A stretch of DNA of 64,000 nt from Microbispora siamensis (GCF_016863095.1 NZ_BOOF01000007.1:1-64000), one strand, 5' to 3'; shown: positions 1 to 9,406, counted from the first letter of the stretch. Notes: generated by a model from the letters alone, not told the origin. Numbers and translations are program-made.

Positions 1-651
1 GCCCGCCGCGTCCACATCATCGAGGAGCCGATGGCCGCGGCGATCGGCGCGGGACTCAACGTTGGCGACACGACCGGCAACATGGTCGTGGACATCGGCG
101 GCGGCACGACGGAGGTCGCGATCGTCTCGCTCGGCGGGGTGGTCGTGTCGAAGTCCGTGCGGGTCGGCGGCGACGAGCTCGACGAAGCGATCGTCAACTA
201 CGTCAAGAAGGAACACTCCCTGATGCTCGGCGAGCGCACGGCCGAGCACATCAAGATCAAGCTGGGCAGCGCACGGCCGGGCGGCGACGACACCACACCG
301 CTGCCGATCCGGGGCCGCGACCTGGTGACCGGCCTGCCGAAGACCGCGACGATCAACCGGGCGCAGGTCAGGGAGGCGATCGAGGACCAGGTCCAGACGA
401 TCGTCGACGCCGTGCAGAGCACGCTGGACCAGTGCCCGGCCGAGCTGGCGGGCGATCTGATCGACAACGGCATCGTGCTGACCGGCGGCGGCGCGCTGCT
501 CGACGGGCTGGCCGAACGGCTGGAGAAGGCCGTCGGCATGCCGATCCACCTCGTCGACCAGCCGCTCCAGTCGGTGGTGCTCGGCGCGGGCCGGTGCGTC
601 GAGCGCTTCGACGACATGCAGGACGTGTTCCTCCCCGAAACGCGTCGATGA
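1..651 (+). CDS. mreB: Rod shape-determining protein MreB, C-terminal part (5' end outside window)
   Basis: This is the C-terminal 216 residues of MreB, the bacterial actin homologue that polymerises under the membrane and guides lateral wall synthesis. The reading frame is open from base 1, so the start lies to the left. Visible family features are the IIEEPMAAAIGAG segment, the phosphate-binding MVVDIGGGTTEVAIVS loop and VLTGGGALLDGL near the end, all in the order expected for the actin/Hsp70 ATPase fold. The stop codon overlaps the mreC start (ATGA). It opens the mreB-mreC-mreD-PBP2-rodA cluster, so its role in the elongation machinery is well supported by context. In mycelial actinomycetes MreB is often tied to spore-wall rather than hyphal growth; that is family knowledge, not visible here. 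Confidence 0.97.
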   Translation, partial: ARRVHIIEEPMAAAIGAGLNVGDTTGNMVVDIGGGTTEVAIVSLGGVVVSKSVRVGGDELDEAIVNYVKKEHSLMLGERTAEHIKIKLGSARPGGDDTTPLPIRGRDLVTGLPKTATINRAQVREAIEDQVQTIVDAVQSTLDQCPAELAGDLIDNGIVLTGGGALLDGLAERLEKAVGMPIHLVDQPLQSVVLGAGRCVERFDDMQDVFLPETRR

Positions 652-1496
652 GGGCCGCCGGTCGCCGGGCGCCCGCGCTGCTGGCGCTCGTCTCCGCCGC
701 CCTGATCGTCGCCGACACCGTCACCCCGCTCGCGCCGCTGCGTGCGTTCGGGTCGGCCGTGTACGGCGGGCTGGAGGACGCGGCGTCCGCCGGCGTCCGC
801 TGGGCGTCTGGCGAGCGCCGCCTGGAGGAACTCGAACGCGAGAACGCCCGGCTGCGCGCCGACCTGCTGGCCGCCCGCGGGACGACGCCCTCCCCCGCTC
901 AGGCGGACGGCTACCGGGTCGTGCCGGCCCACGTCATCGGCTTCGGCCGGGACGGCACGGTCACCGTCGACACCGGCGCCGACGCCGGCGTCGCCCGCGA
1001 CATGACCGTGTTCGACGGGAACGGGCTGGTCGGCCGGGTCCTGCGGTCCGGGCCCGGCACGGCCACGGTGCAGCTCGCCACGGCCTCCGGCGCGTCGATC
1101 GGCGCGCGGCTCGAGGGCTCGCGGGAGGTCGGCCTGGTGACCGGCGTCCCCGAGCGCGGGCTGCTGCGGCTGAGCCTGCTCAACCCCTCGGCCGAGGTGA
1201 AGCCCGGCGACCGGGTGGTGACGCTGGGCTCGCGCGACATGCGGCCGTACGTGCCGGACGTGCCGATCGGCACGGTGGTCACGGTCGAGCCCGCGCCGGA
1301 CGCGCTGACCAGGACGGCGCTCGTGCGTCCCTTCGCCCGGTTCACCGCGCTCGACCTCGTCACCGTGGTGCTGGGACCGCAGCCGGACGGCGCGGCGGTG
1401 GACGCGTCCGCCGGTAAGGGCACGACGAAGGCCGGGGACGGAGACAAAGGCGCGGACAGAGACGAGGGCGGCTCGAAGAAGGCGAAGGGGGCCTGA
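648..1496 (+). CDS. mreC: Rod shape-determining protein MreC
   Basis: 282-residue MreC, the periplasmic scaffold that links MreB filaments to PBP2 and RodA. The ATG overlaps the mreB stop by four bases, which fixes the start. One N-terminal membrane segment (about residues 7-27) is followed by a short coiled coil (RRLEELERENARLRADLLAAR) and then the beta-rich domain with GFGRDGTVTVDTGADAGV and later GLVTGVPERGLLRL, characteristic of MreC. The last about 30 residues are a charged Lys/Asp/Gly tail that probably adds no fold. Overlaps mreD by one base (TGATG). The protein should sit in the membrane with its main domain outside. Confidence 0.95.
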   Translation: MRAAGRRAPALLALVSAALIVADTVTPLAPLRAFGSAVYGGLEDAASAGVRWASGERRLEELERENARLRADLLAARGTTPSPAQADGYRVVPAHVIGFGRDGTVTVDTGADAGVARDMTVFDGNGLVGRVLRSGPGTATVQLATASGASIGARLEGSREVGLVTGVPERGLLRLSLLNPSAEVKPGDRVVTLGSRDMRPYVPDVPIGTVVTVEPAPDALTRTALVRPFARFTALDLVTVVLGPQPDGAAVDASAGKGTTKAGDGDKGADRDEGGSKKAKGA

Positions 1497-2032
1497 TGAA
1501 GGCGGTCGTGCTGTCCGTTCTCGTCGTCCTCGTCGCACCGGTGCTCCAGGTCGCCGTGGTGAACGGCCTGTCGCTGCCCGGCGGCGGGCCCGACGTCGTG
1601 CTGGTCGGCGTCATCGCGCTCGCGCCGCATCTGCGGCCCGGAGCGGGGGCGTTCCTGGGGTTCGCCGCGGGCCTGGCCGCCGACATCGCGCCGCCCGCCG
1701 ACCACACCATAGGGCGGCTCGCCCTGGTCCTGTGCCTGGCCGGGTGGGTGTGCGCGCGGGTCACCGCGGACGGCACGGCCGGGCGGCGCGCCGCCGTCGC
1801 CGCCGCCGTGGCCCTGGGCGCCACGCTCGCCGGGGGCGTGCTCGCGGCCCTGCTCGACGGCACGCCGTGGGGCACGGCCCTCGCGCCCGGCGCCGTCGCC
1901 TGGACCGTCGGCCTGGCCGCGCTCGTGGTGGCGGCGCTCGCCCTGCTGCCCCGCCGTCGTTCGTTCGGGCGGGTGCCGAGGTCGCGGGACAGACCGCGCG
2001 ATCCGTACGGCCGGGGGAGGCGGCTTGCGTAG
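1496..2032 (+). CDS. mreD: Rod shape-determining protein MreD
   Basis: 178-residue polytopic membrane protein, mostly Leu/Val/Ala, with about five predicted membrane spans and no soluble domain. MreD is poorly conserved in sequence; the call rests on size, hydrophobicity, the GGGPDVVLVGVIALAPHLRPGAGAFLGF stretch typical of the N-terminal half, and its position directly after mreC and before PBP2. The ATG shares a base with the mreC stop, implying translational coupling. The C-terminus is basic and reads into the PBP2 start. Confidence 0.9.
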   Translation: MKAVVLSVLVVLVAPVLQVAVVNGLSLPGGGPDVVLVGVIALAPHLRPGAGAFLGFAAGLAADIAPPADHTIGRLALVLCLAGWVCARVTADGTAGRRAAVAAAVALGATLAGGVLAALLDGTPWGTALAPGAVAWTVGLAALVVAALALLPRRRSFGRVPRSRDRPRDPYGRGRRLA

Positions 2033-4037
2033 GACCGCCCGGCAGCGCCCTTCGGACCGGGGTCGTCACCGGCCCCAGGGCCGTCTCACGCTCGTGTTCG
2101 TCGTGGTGACCGCGCTCATGCTGACCCTGCTCGGCCGTTTGTGGTACCTGCAGATCGTCACCGGCCCGTCGTACGTCAGGGCGGCCACGGAGTCGCGGGT
2201 GCGCTCGGTCGTCCTGCCGCCGGTGCGGGGGCAGATCGTCGACGCACACGGCCGGCCGCTGGTGGCCAACGAGACCAAACCCCAGGTGTCGGTGGACTAC
2301 ATGGCTCTCATCCACCAGCCCGACGGGGGGACGGACGTGCTGACCCGGCTCGCCCGGGCCCTGGGCCGGCCCTATCAGGAGATCGCCGACCGGGCGCGGC
2401 TGTGCGCCCGGGACGTGCCCCGGCCGTGCTGGCCCGGCTCGCCGTACCAGCCGATCGTCGTCGCGGACGACGTGAGCGTGCGCACGGCGCTGTGGATCGC
2501 GGAGCGGCAGGACGAGTTCCCCGGCGTCAGCACGGCGTTGCGGCCGGTCAGGACCTACCCGCTCGGCTCGGCCGCGGCGCACGTGCTCGGCTACCTGCAG
2601 CCGCCCTCCCCCGACGACCCCGAGGGCGGCCCCGAGCTGATCGGCCGCGACGGCCTCGAAGCGCAGTACGACCGCGAGCTGGCCGGGCGCACCGGGATCA
2701 GGCAGGTGGCGGTGGACAGCACGGGCAAGGTCACCGGCCTGATCCGCGAGGAGGCCGCCGTGGCCGGGGACACGCTGGTGACCAGCATCGACGCGCGCAT
2801 CCAGGAGGTGGCCGAGCGAGCGCTGACCCGGGCCGTGGCCGCCGCGCGCAAGCGGGGCGAGCCCGCCGACAGCGGCGCGGCGGTGGTGCTGGAGGCGAAG
2901 ACCGGGCGGGTGACGGCGATCGCCGACTATCCCACCTACGACCCGGGCGTGTGGACCGGGGGCATCTCCCAGCACGACTACGAGGACCTGCCGCTGGTCA
3001 GCGCCGCCGTGCAGGGGCAGTGGCCGCCGGGCTCGACGTGGAAGGTGACCTCGACGGCCGCGGCGGCGAAGGCGGGCTACTCGCTGCGGTCCTCCTACGA
3101 CTGCCCGGGCGGCTACAAAATCGGCGGCCGGGTGTTCCACAACTTCGAGAGCGCCGAACTGGGCCGGATGGACATGCGCCGGGCCCTGGTGGTGTCGTGC
3201 GACACGATCTTCTACCGGTTCGCCGAGAAGATGTGGCGGCGCGACGGCGGGCTCAAGCCGGTCAAACGTCCCAAGGACCCGATGCAGGCGATGGCCAGGG
3301 AGTTCGGGTTCGGCGCCGCCACCGGCGTCGACCTGCCGCACGAGGCGCCGGGAAGGGTGCCCGACCGCGCCTGGAAGAAGGCCAACTGGGAGCGGACCAA
3401 GGCGGACTCCTGCCGGCGTGCCAAGACCGGCTATCCGGAGCTGTCCGACCGCAAGCGGGCGGCCTACCTCAAGGCGCTCGCCGCGGACAACTGCCGCTCC
3501 GGCGGGGTCTGGTGGGCCGGCGACGCGGCCAACTTCTCCATCGGCCAGGGTGACGTGCTGGTGACGCCGCTGCAGCTCGCCCGCGGATACGCGGCGCTCG
3601 CCAACGGCGGCACGGTCTTCAGCCCCAGGATCGGCAAGCAGGTCGTGCGCCCCGACGGCACCGTGGTCCGCACGATCACCCCGCCCGTCGTGGGCAGGAT
3701 CGACGCCTCGCGCAAGACGCTGCGATTCATCCGCGACTCGCTCGCCGGCGTGCCGCGCTCCGGCACGGCCGCGGGCGCGTTCGAGGGCTACGCGTTCAAG
3801 CGCCTGCCGGTCGCCGGGAAGACCGGCACCGCCGAGGCGTACGGCAGGCAGGACACCTCGTGGTTCGCCTCCTTCGGCCCGGTGAAGAAGCCGAAGTACG
3901 TCGTGGTGGTCGTCGTCTCGCAGGGCGGCACGGGCGGGACCACGGCGGCCCCCGCCGCCCGGGAGATCTGGGAGGGCATCGCCGCCCTCGCTCACGACAA
4001 GAAGCACGACAAGAAGAAGGACAAGAGGAAGCGATGA
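2025..4037 (+). CDS. mrdA: Peptidoglycan D,D-transpeptidase, penicillin-binding protein 2 (class B)
   Basis: 670-residue class B PBP that crosslinks peptidoglycan together with the glycosyltransferase RodA. It has a basic cytoplasmic tip, one membrane anchor (about residues 20-42), a dimerisation/pedestal domain, and a transpeptidase domain with the three active-site motifs: SxxK as S337-T-W-K340 in PPGSTWKVT, the second motif as S391-C-D (SCD replaces SxN, common in this family), and K599-T-G-T. The chosen start is TTG at 2025, inside the end of mreD, because a GGGGGAGG ribosome-binding site lies just upstream and the frame reads directly into the anchor. The C-terminus is very Lys-rich (KKHDKKKDKRKR). 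The rodA ATG overlaps its stop, so the two are coupled. Confidence 0.95.
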   Translation: MRRTARQRPSDRGRHRPQGRLTLVFVVVTALMLTLLGRLWYLQIVTGPSYVRAATESRVRSVVLPPVRGQIVDAHGRPLVANETKPQVSVDYMALIHQPDGGTDVLTRLARALGRPYQEIADRARLCARDVPRPCWPGSPYQPIVVADDVSVRTALWIAERQDEFPGVSTALRPVRTYPLGSAAAHVLGYLQPPSPDDPEGGPELIGRDGLEAQYDRELAGRTGIRQVAVDSTGKVTGLIREEAAVAGDTLVTSIDARIQEVAERALTRAVAAARKRGEPADSGAAVVLEAKTGRVTAIADYPTYDPGVWTGGISQHDYEDLPLVSAAVQGQWPPGSTWKVTSTAAAAKAGYSLRSSYDCPGGYKIGGRVFHNFESAELGRMDMRRALVVSCDTIFYRFAEKMWRRDGGLKPVKRPKDPMQAMAREFGFGAATGVDLPHEAPGRVPDRAWKKANWERTKADSCRRAKTGYPELSDRKRAAYLKALAADNCRSGGVWWAGDAANFSIGQGDVLVTPLQLARGYAALANGGTVFSPRIGKQVVRPDGTVVRTITPPVVGRIDASRKTLRFIRDSLAGVPRSGTAAGAFEGYAFKRLPVAGKTGTAEAYGRQDTSWFASFGPVKKPKYVVVVVVSQGGTGGTTAAPAAREIWEGIAALAHDKKHDKKKDKRKR

Positions 4038-5203
4038 CGACGCTCGGTCCCCTGTCCGTACGGCTGCCGGCGAGCCGCGCGACCAGGCGCAGGGCGTGGG
4101 CCGCGCGCCTCGCCTTCTTCCCCGCCTGGGGCCTGGTGCTGCCCGCGGCCGCGTTGTCGGCGATCGGGCTGCTGCTCGTGTGGTCGGCCACCCGCAACGA
4201 GCCGGGCTCGACGCTGCCGCAGCGGCAGGCGCTCAGCGTGGGCATCGGCTTCGCGCTCATGTGGGCCGTCTCGCGGATCGACCTGCGGGTGCTGCGGGCC
4301 TACGTCCCGGTGCTGTACCTGCTCGGGCTAGTCGGGCTGGTCGCCGTGCTGACCCCGCTGGGCCGTACGATCAACGGCTCGCACGCGTGGATCGTGCTCG
4401 GCGACGGGCTGCAGTTCCAGCCGTCCGAGTTCGCCAAGGCCGCCACGGTGCTCGCGCTCGCGACGGCGCTCGGCGAGCGGCGGGACGGCGAGCGCAGGCC
4501 GGGCGCCGGGGCCGTGCTGCTCGCCCTCGGCCTCGCCGCGCTGCCTGTCGGCCTGATCGCGCTGCAGCCCGACCACGGCACCGCGCTCGTCTTCCTGGTG
4601 CTGACCACCGGGATGATCGCGGTGTCCGGCGCGCCCAAGAGATGGTTCGCGGCGTTCGCCGCCGCCGGGGCCGCCGGGCTGCTCCTGGTGTGGCGGCTCG
4701 ACCTCATCCGGCCCTACCAGCTCCAGCGCCTGATGGTGCTGGCCGACCCGGACGCCGACCCGATGGGCGTGGGCTACAACGCCACCCAGGCCAGGATCGC
4801 GATCGGCTCCGGAGGGCTGCTCGGCAAGGGCCTGTTCCACGGCGAGCAGACGGCGGGCCATTTCGTGCCCGAGCAGCACACCGACTTCATCTTCACGGTC
4901 GCGGGCGAGGAGCTCGGCTTCCTCGGCGCCGCCTGCGTGATCCTGCTGATGCTCGCCCTGCTGTGGCGCGGCCTGTGGATCGCGGCCAAGAGCCCCTCGC
5001 CGTTCGGCACGGTCGTGGCCGGCGGGGTGGTGTGCTGGCTGGCGTTCCAGACGTTCGTGAACGTGGGGATGACCATGGGCCTGCTGCCGGTCGCGGGGCT
5101 GCCGCTGCCGTTCGTGTCGTACGGCGGGTCGGCCACGATCTCCAGCCTGGCGGCCGTGGGGCTGCTGGCCGCCGTGAACCGGCGTACGCGCACGCCGGCA
5201 TAG
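4034..5203 (+). CDS. rodA: Rod shape-determining protein RodA (SEDS peptidoglycan glycosyltransferase)
   Basis: 389-residue SEDS protein, the lipid II polymerase of the elongation machinery and partner of PBP2. About ten membrane spans are visible. Family segments include GRTINGSHAWIVLGDGLQFQPSEFAKAA, QPDHGTALVFL, ARIAIGSGGLLGKGLF, HTDFIFTVAGEELGFLGA, and the end block VAGLPLPFVSYGGSATIS. The ATG at 4034 overlaps the PBP2 stop (ATGA); an open frame extends further upstream but is only a shadow of PBP2. It closes the mre operon. The next gene follows after 15 bp. Confidence 0.95.
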   Translation: MTTLGPLSVRLPASRATRRRAWAARLAFFPAWGLVLPAAALSAIGLLLVWSATRNEPGSTLPQRQALSVGIGFALMWAVSRIDLRVLRAYVPVLYLLGLVGLVAVLTPLGRTINGSHAWIVLGDGLQFQPSEFAKAATVLALATALGERRDGERRPGAGAVLLALGLAALPVGLIALQPDHGTALVFLVLTTGMIAVSGAPKRWFAAFAAAGAAGLLLVWRLDLIRPYQLQRLMVLADPDADPMGVGYNATQARIAIGSGGLLGKGLFHGEQTAGHFVPEQHTDFIFTVAGEELGFLGAACVILLMLALLWRGLWIAAKSPSPFGTVVAGGVVCWLAFQTFVNVGMTMGLLPVAGLPLPFVSYGGSATISSLAAVGLLAAVNRRTRTPA

Positions 5204-5218
5204 GGCACTCTTGGAGGA

Positions 5219-6262
5219 ATGCGCAGCAAGCTCGGCGGACGGGTGGCCCAGGCGGCGGAGATCGCCCTGGCCACCCGCAAGTACGTGACCCCGATCGACG
5301 TCCTCACCGGCCTGCGGTGGCTGCACGACCGCCACGTGGAGACCTGGCGGCAGGGCCGCGCCGACAGCCTGGAACGGCTGGCCGCCGTGGACGCCGCCCG
5401 GATGGCCGAGGCCCTGTCGCATCTGCGCGCGTGGGCCGTGTCCCGCGACCTGGTGGAGAGCGAGGCGGCGTACACGGCGGGCACCCGTGACCGGCGACCG
5501 CTGCGCTTCACCGCGGCGGGCGACGAGGACCTGGAGCGCGCCTTCCGCGTCCACTGGCTGTCGCCCGACCTGAGCGAGGCGCGGCGGCGGCAGATCGCCG
5601 AACGGCAGAGCAAGGCCCCCGACCTCGTGGCCGTGGCGCCGCTGGACGCGTGGACCTGCGCCGGGTGTGGGGACACCGGACCTTACCTGATCATGGAGGG
5701 CGACCGGCCGCACTGTCTGACCTGCGCCGACATGGACCATCTGTGCTTCCTTCCGGCGGGGAACGCGGCGCTGAGCCGCCGCGCCAAGAAGGAGAGCGGC
5801 CTGTCGGCGGTGGTGGTCCGCTTCAACCGGCGGCGCAAGCGGTACGAGCGGCTCGGCGTGCTGGTCGAGGAGGAGGCGCTGACGCGGGCCGAGGAGCAGT
5901 GCCTGGCCGACGAGGAGGCGCGGCTGCGCCGCCGCGAGCGCGACCGCGAGCGCCGCGCCGGCGAGGACGCCGAGTTCCAGGCGAGGATGGCGGCGGAGAT
6001 CCGCCGCCTGTTCCCCCGCTGCCCGGCCGAGCGGGCCGAGGCCATCGCCGCGCACGCCGCCGTACGCGGCAGCGGGCGGGTGGGCCGCACCGCCGCCGCC
6101 CGCGTGCTGGACGAGAACGCCATCACGCTCGCCGTGATCGCGAGCGTGCGGCATCTGGACACCGACTACGACGAGTTGCTGATGGCCGGGACACCGCGGA
6201 TGACGGCCCGCGAGCGGATCCGCCCCCGGGTCGAGGAGGTCCTGACGGCCTGGCGCGGGTGA
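5219..6262 (+). CDS. DUF2293 domain protein
   Basis: 347-residue cytoplasmic protein of unknown function. The N-terminal part (about residues 1-120) is helical. The middle holds a possible zinc ribbon with C-x2-C pairs (CAGCGDTGPYL and HCLTC, about residues 147-170). A long Arg/Glu-rich helix follows, and the C-terminal about 90 residues match DUF2293, with IRRLFPRCPAERAEAIAAHA, GSGRVGR and the ending VRHLDTDYDELLMAG. A GGAGG sits almost directly before the ATG. It follows rodA closely but is not a known wall gene, so co-transcription may be incidental. The family assignment is fairly firm; the function is not known. Confidence 0.8.
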   Translation: MRSKLGGRVAQAAEIALATRKYVTPIDVLTGLRWLHDRHVETWRQGRADSLERLAAVDAARMAEALSHLRAWAVSRDLVESEAAYTAGTRDRRPLRFTAAGDEDLERAFRVHWLSPDLSEARRRQIAERQSKAPDLVAVAPLDAWTCAGCGDTGPYLIMEGDRPHCLTCADMDHLCFLPAGNAALSRRAKKESGLSAVVVRFNRRRKRYERLGVLVEEEALTRAEEQCLADEEARLRRRERDRERRAGEDAEFQARMAAEIRRLFPRCPAERAEAIAAHAAVRGSGRVGRTAAARVLDENAITLAVIASVRHLDTDYDELLMAGTPRMTARERIRPRVEEVLTAWRG

Positions 6263-6280
6263 GCGCTTCCGGCGGACCCT

Positions 6281-7183
6281 TCAGCGGACGCGGCCGACCA
6301 TCTGGGCGTACATACGCCCGGGGCTGGGGACCGACGACGGGTTGAGGAAGCCGGGCAGCGGGGGCAGGTCGACCGCGAACGGCTGCAGCCGCTCGAACAG
6401 CGTGTGCGCGTCGGACGGCCGGTTGTCCGGCTCCTTCTCCAGCAGTTCGGCGATCAGGCGGTCCAGCTCGGCGGGGACCCCCGGCACCCGGGGCGGCCGT
6501 TCCTTCACCTGCTTGTCGAACACGGCGTACTCGGTGGGCCCGGTGAACAGCTGGTTGCCGGTCAGCATCTCGTGCAGCACGCAGCCGAGGGAGTACAGGT
6601 CGCTCTTCGGCCCGGCGACGCCCCGCTGGATCTGCTCCGGAGACATGTACGCCGGGGTGCCGAGGATCTGGCCGATCCGGGTGAACTGCGCCGTCCTACC
6701 CGCGACGTCCGCCTCCCGCAGCATGGCGAGCCCGAAGTCGAGGAGCTTCACGCTGCCGTCCGGGCAGAGCATGAGGTTGGTCGGCTTGAGGTCCCGGTGG
6801 CAGATCGACAGCTCGTGGGCGGCGGTCAGCACGGCGCACGCCTGGGCGGCGATGGCCGCGGCCCACGGCACCGGCAGCGGGCCGTGCTCGCTCAGCAGGT
6901 CGGCGACCGTCACGCCCTCGATGAACTGCATGACCTGGAAGAGCCGCTGCTCGTAGGTGCCGAAGTCGTACAGGACGGGCGCGCCCGGATGGTCGAGCTT
7001 CGCGAGGATCCGCGCCTCGCGGATGAACCGGCGCTGCAACTCCTCGTCCGGGCCGTCGGGCAGCCGCAGGAACTTCACCGCCACCTTGCGGTCGAGCCGC
7101 CGGTCGTGCCCGCCGTACACGGCGCCCATGCCGCCCTGCCCCAGGGGGAGGTCGTCCAGCTCATACCGGTCGCCGATGACCAT
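6281..7183 (-). CDS. Serine/threonine protein kinase, catalytic domain only
   Basis: 300-residue Hanks-type kinase with nearly the whole chain used by the catalytic domain. Motifs in order: Gly-rich loop LGQGGMGAVYGG, the ATP-binding lysine in VAVKFL, catalytic loop HRDLKPTN, DFG metal site, and SPEQ in place of APE. No membrane segment or PASTA/NHL sensor domain follows; the chain stops after a Pro-rich tail, so it should be soluble. It lies 110 bp downstream of the DNA methylase on the same strand, and a PP2C phosphatase sits on the other side of that methylase. This arrangement suggests, but does not prove, a phosphorylation circuit shared by the three genes. Confidence 0.93.
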   Translation of the reverse strand: MVIGDRYELDDLPLGQGGMGAVYGGHDRRLDRKVAVKFLRLPDGPDEELQRRFIREARILAKLDHPGAPVLYDFGTYEQRLFQVMQFIEGVTVADLLSEHGPLPVPWAAAIAAQACAVLTAAHELSICHRDLKPTNLMLCPDGSVKLLDFGLAMLREADVAGRTAQFTRIGQILGTPAYMSPEQIQRGVAGPKSDLYSLGCVLHEMLTGNQLFTGPTEYAVFDKQVKERPPRVPGVPAELDRLIAELLEKEPDNRPSDAHTLFERLQPFAVDLPPLPGFLNPSSVPSPGRMYAQMVGRVR

Positions 7184-7293
7184 GCGCCCCTCCCGTCGGC
7201 CTATCGGGGAAAAAGCTACCGGATTCGTCCGCGATGCTCGGGCTCAGCGGCCGGGTGGACAGGACTCTCTCAGCCGGCAGGCTCCGGACCGCG

Positions 7294-9384
7294 TCACCCA
7301 CGAGGGCGCAGGCGTCCGTCGATCAGGCCCTCGACGCCGAGGCGGGCGAGCGCCTCCCCCGCGGCGGCCGCCTCCCGCAGGCCGTCCTCCAGCGCGAGCA
7401 GCCGCCGGAAGGCCGTGCCGTACGTGCGCTGGACGGCCAGGGGAAGCTGGGGGACGCGGGCCCGGCGGGCCTCCACGCGGCTGCTGCCCAGATGCGGCCG
7501 GCCGCCGCCCGCCGCGTAGCGCAGGAACCCGGCCAGGAACTCGGGATCCACCTTGCCCGGAGCGACGCGGAAGAGGCTGAGGTGAGGGCCCAGGACCGAG
7601 CCCTCCCCCGTCACCACCCGAGCGGTGACGGCCGACGCCACGACGTCTCCCGGCCGTACGGCGACCAGGCCGGGGGCGCGCGGGATCCGCCGCGACGGCG
7701 CCGTCCCGGCCGCGACGTCGTCGGCCGTCAGCACGGGCACCCCGCCCTCGGCCACCGCACCGCCGGGGATGTCGCCGCCGGGGACGTCGGCGGGCAGCGC
7801 CCGCAGCGTCGAATGCCGGATGGTGACCAGCCCGGACCTGGCCATCTCCGCCACGGTCGCCCACGACGCGTCCCAGCCCGCCGCGCCGCCGGTGAGCACC
7901 TCCAGGTCGGGCACGTCGCCGGCCAGCGCCGCGAGCGCGTCCCGGAAGCGCTCCCTGGCGTCCGGGAAGCCCCGCGTGTCGTTCCGGGGTGACAGGTGCC
8001 GCGCCGGGCTCACGTCCACCTCGTCGTCGAGGATGTCGATGATCCGGACCGTGCGGCCACCGCGCGGGAGCTCGGTCTTCGCGAGGTGGGCCCGCCAGAC
8101 CGTTTCGACGCCGGCCGGGTCATCTCCCGCGTCGGCCACGAGGATCGCGCCGGGCTGCCGCTCCCCCGGCTCGGGACGGCGCAGCAGCCACAGGTCGGGG
8201 CCTCCGGGCGCCAGCGTGAAGACCGCCCGCAGCGCGCCCGTCCGCAGCAGGTTCGCCCGGATGCGACGTCCCGGGCGGCGGCTCGCGGCGGCGCCCGGCA
8301 TCAGGATGGCCACGAGCCCGCCGGGCCGCACGTGGGCGAGGCAGTGCTGCACCCAGGCCAGCTCCGGCTCGCCGCGCGGGGGCATGCCGTACTGCCAGCG
8401 GGCATCGCCGATGAGGTCCTCGTGGCCCCAGGCCCGCTCGTTGAACGGCGGGTCGCACACCACCGCGTCCACGAGCGCGTCCCCGAGCCTGTCCCCGAGC
8501 CCGTCCATCGGCCGGTCCGGCGGGAACGCGTCGTGCCGCAGCGCGTCCCCGGGGACGACCCGGGCGTCCCGCCCGCGCAGCAGCAGCCGCAGCGCGGCGA
8601 GCAGCGCGACCGTCTCGTTGGCGTCCTGGCCGAGCAGCCGCGCCTCGTCCCCCGCCGCACCGGCCCCGGCGGCGTCCAGCAGGAGCGTGCCCATGCCGCA
8701 CGCGGGGTCGAGCACCGTGCGCGCCCCCGGGCAGGCCAGCCGGGTCATCAGGGCGGCCACGTCGGGCCGGGTCAGTGCCAGCCTGCGGCTGTGCGCCTCG
8801 GCGTACCGCTCGCACAGGAACTCGAACGCGCCGGCCGCGCCGTTCCGCTCGGCCATCCCGGCGACCAGCAGGAGCAGGCCGGGCTCGACCGGCGTCGCCT
8901 CCCCCGTGCGCGGGGGCAGGTCGGCGGTCGCCTCGGCCACCGCGCGCGGGAGCCGTACGGCGAGGTCGGGGGCGGCGGACAGCCGCTTCCAGCCGTCCGG
9001 GTCGCGGAGCGTGTAGAGCAGGAACGCCCCGACCTCCCCCAGCACCTCGCCCAGGCGCAGGTCGTCGGCCGACGCGCGCAGCCGCTGCCAGACGCGGTCG
9101 CCCTGGGACACCTCGAACGACTTGCCGTTCCTGCGCAGCCACGCCTCCACTTCGGGCAGCGAGAAAAGCGGGCTGGAGGCGGTACCTCCGACCGGCTGGG
9201 GGAAGTCCTCGTAGCGGCGCCGCCAGTTGCTGACCGCGGCCCTGCCGACGTCGGCGAGCCGGGCGATGTCGCCCGCGTTCACGGTCGCTTCGACCGCTGC
9301 TTCGACGGCGGCCTCGAGCGGGCTGGCGGCGACAGGACCCGCCGTCGTGTCCGCCGTGTTGTCCGCCTGGGCGTCGTGGCTCAT
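7294..9384 (-). CDS. N-6 DNA methylase with N-terminal HTH and C-terminal specificity-like domain
   Basis: 696-residue HsdM-like adenine methyltransferase. The N-terminus has a helix-turn-helix/excisionase-type stretch (DIARLADVGRAAVSNWRRRYEDFPQPVGG) followed by helical repeats. The SAM site VLDPACGMGTLLLDAA and the catalytic motif DPPF (NPPF/Y variant) in VVCDPPFNERAWG define a gamma-class N6-adenine enzyme. The last about 220 residues (VPVLTADDVAAGTAP..., GDVVASAV, PHLGSSRVEARRARVPQLPL) resemble a single target-recognition half of a type I HsdS subunit. No restriction endonuclease is adjacent, so it may be an orphan methylase. The start is the ATG at 9384 because a TAGGCT hexamer (9397-9392, minus strand) precedes it by 7 nt, the layout of a leaderless transcript; a GTG two codons upstream is the alternative. 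Confidence 0.88.
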   Translation of the reverse strand: MSHDAQADNTADTTAGPVAASPLEAAVEAAVEATVNAGDIARLADVGRAAVSNWRRRYEDFPQPVGGTASSPLFSLPEVEAWLRRNGKSFEVSQGDRVWQRLRASADDLRLGEVLGEVGAFLLYTLRDPDGWKRLSAAPDLAVRLPRAVAEATADLPPRTGEATPVEPGLLLLVAGMAERNGAAGAFEFLCERYAEAHSRRLALTRPDVAALMTRLACPGARTVLDPACGMGTLLLDAAGAGAAGDEARLLGQDANETVALLAALRLLLRGRDARVVPGDALRHDAFPPDRPMDGLGDRLGDALVDAVVCDPPFNERAWGHEDLIGDARWQYGMPPRGEPELAWVQHCLAHVRPGGLVAILMPGAAASRRPGRRIRANLLRTGALRAVFTLAPGGPDLWLLRRPEPGERQPGAILVADAGDDPAGVETVWRAHLAKTELPRGGRTVRIIDILDDEVDVSPARHLSPRNDTRGFPDARERFRDALAALAGDVPDLEVLTGGAAGWDASWATVAEMARSGLVTIRHSTLRALPADVPGGDIPGGAVAEGGVPVLTADDVAAGTAPSRRIPRAPGLVAVRPGDVVASAVTARVVTGEGSVLGPHLSLFRVAPGKVDPEFLAGFLRYAAGGGRPHLGSSRVEARRARVPQLPLAVQRTYGTAFRRLLALEDGLREAAAAGEALARLGVEGLIDGRLRPRG

Positions 9385-9406
9385 GAACACGAGCCTAGCA
9401 CTGTGC

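Noticed and set aside
1761..4007. Long minus-strand frame of 748 codons opposite PBP2 and mreD
   Set aside because: Arg/Ala/Gly/Pro-rich, no family motifs, and it lies on the other strand of a well-supported operon; a high-GC shadow.
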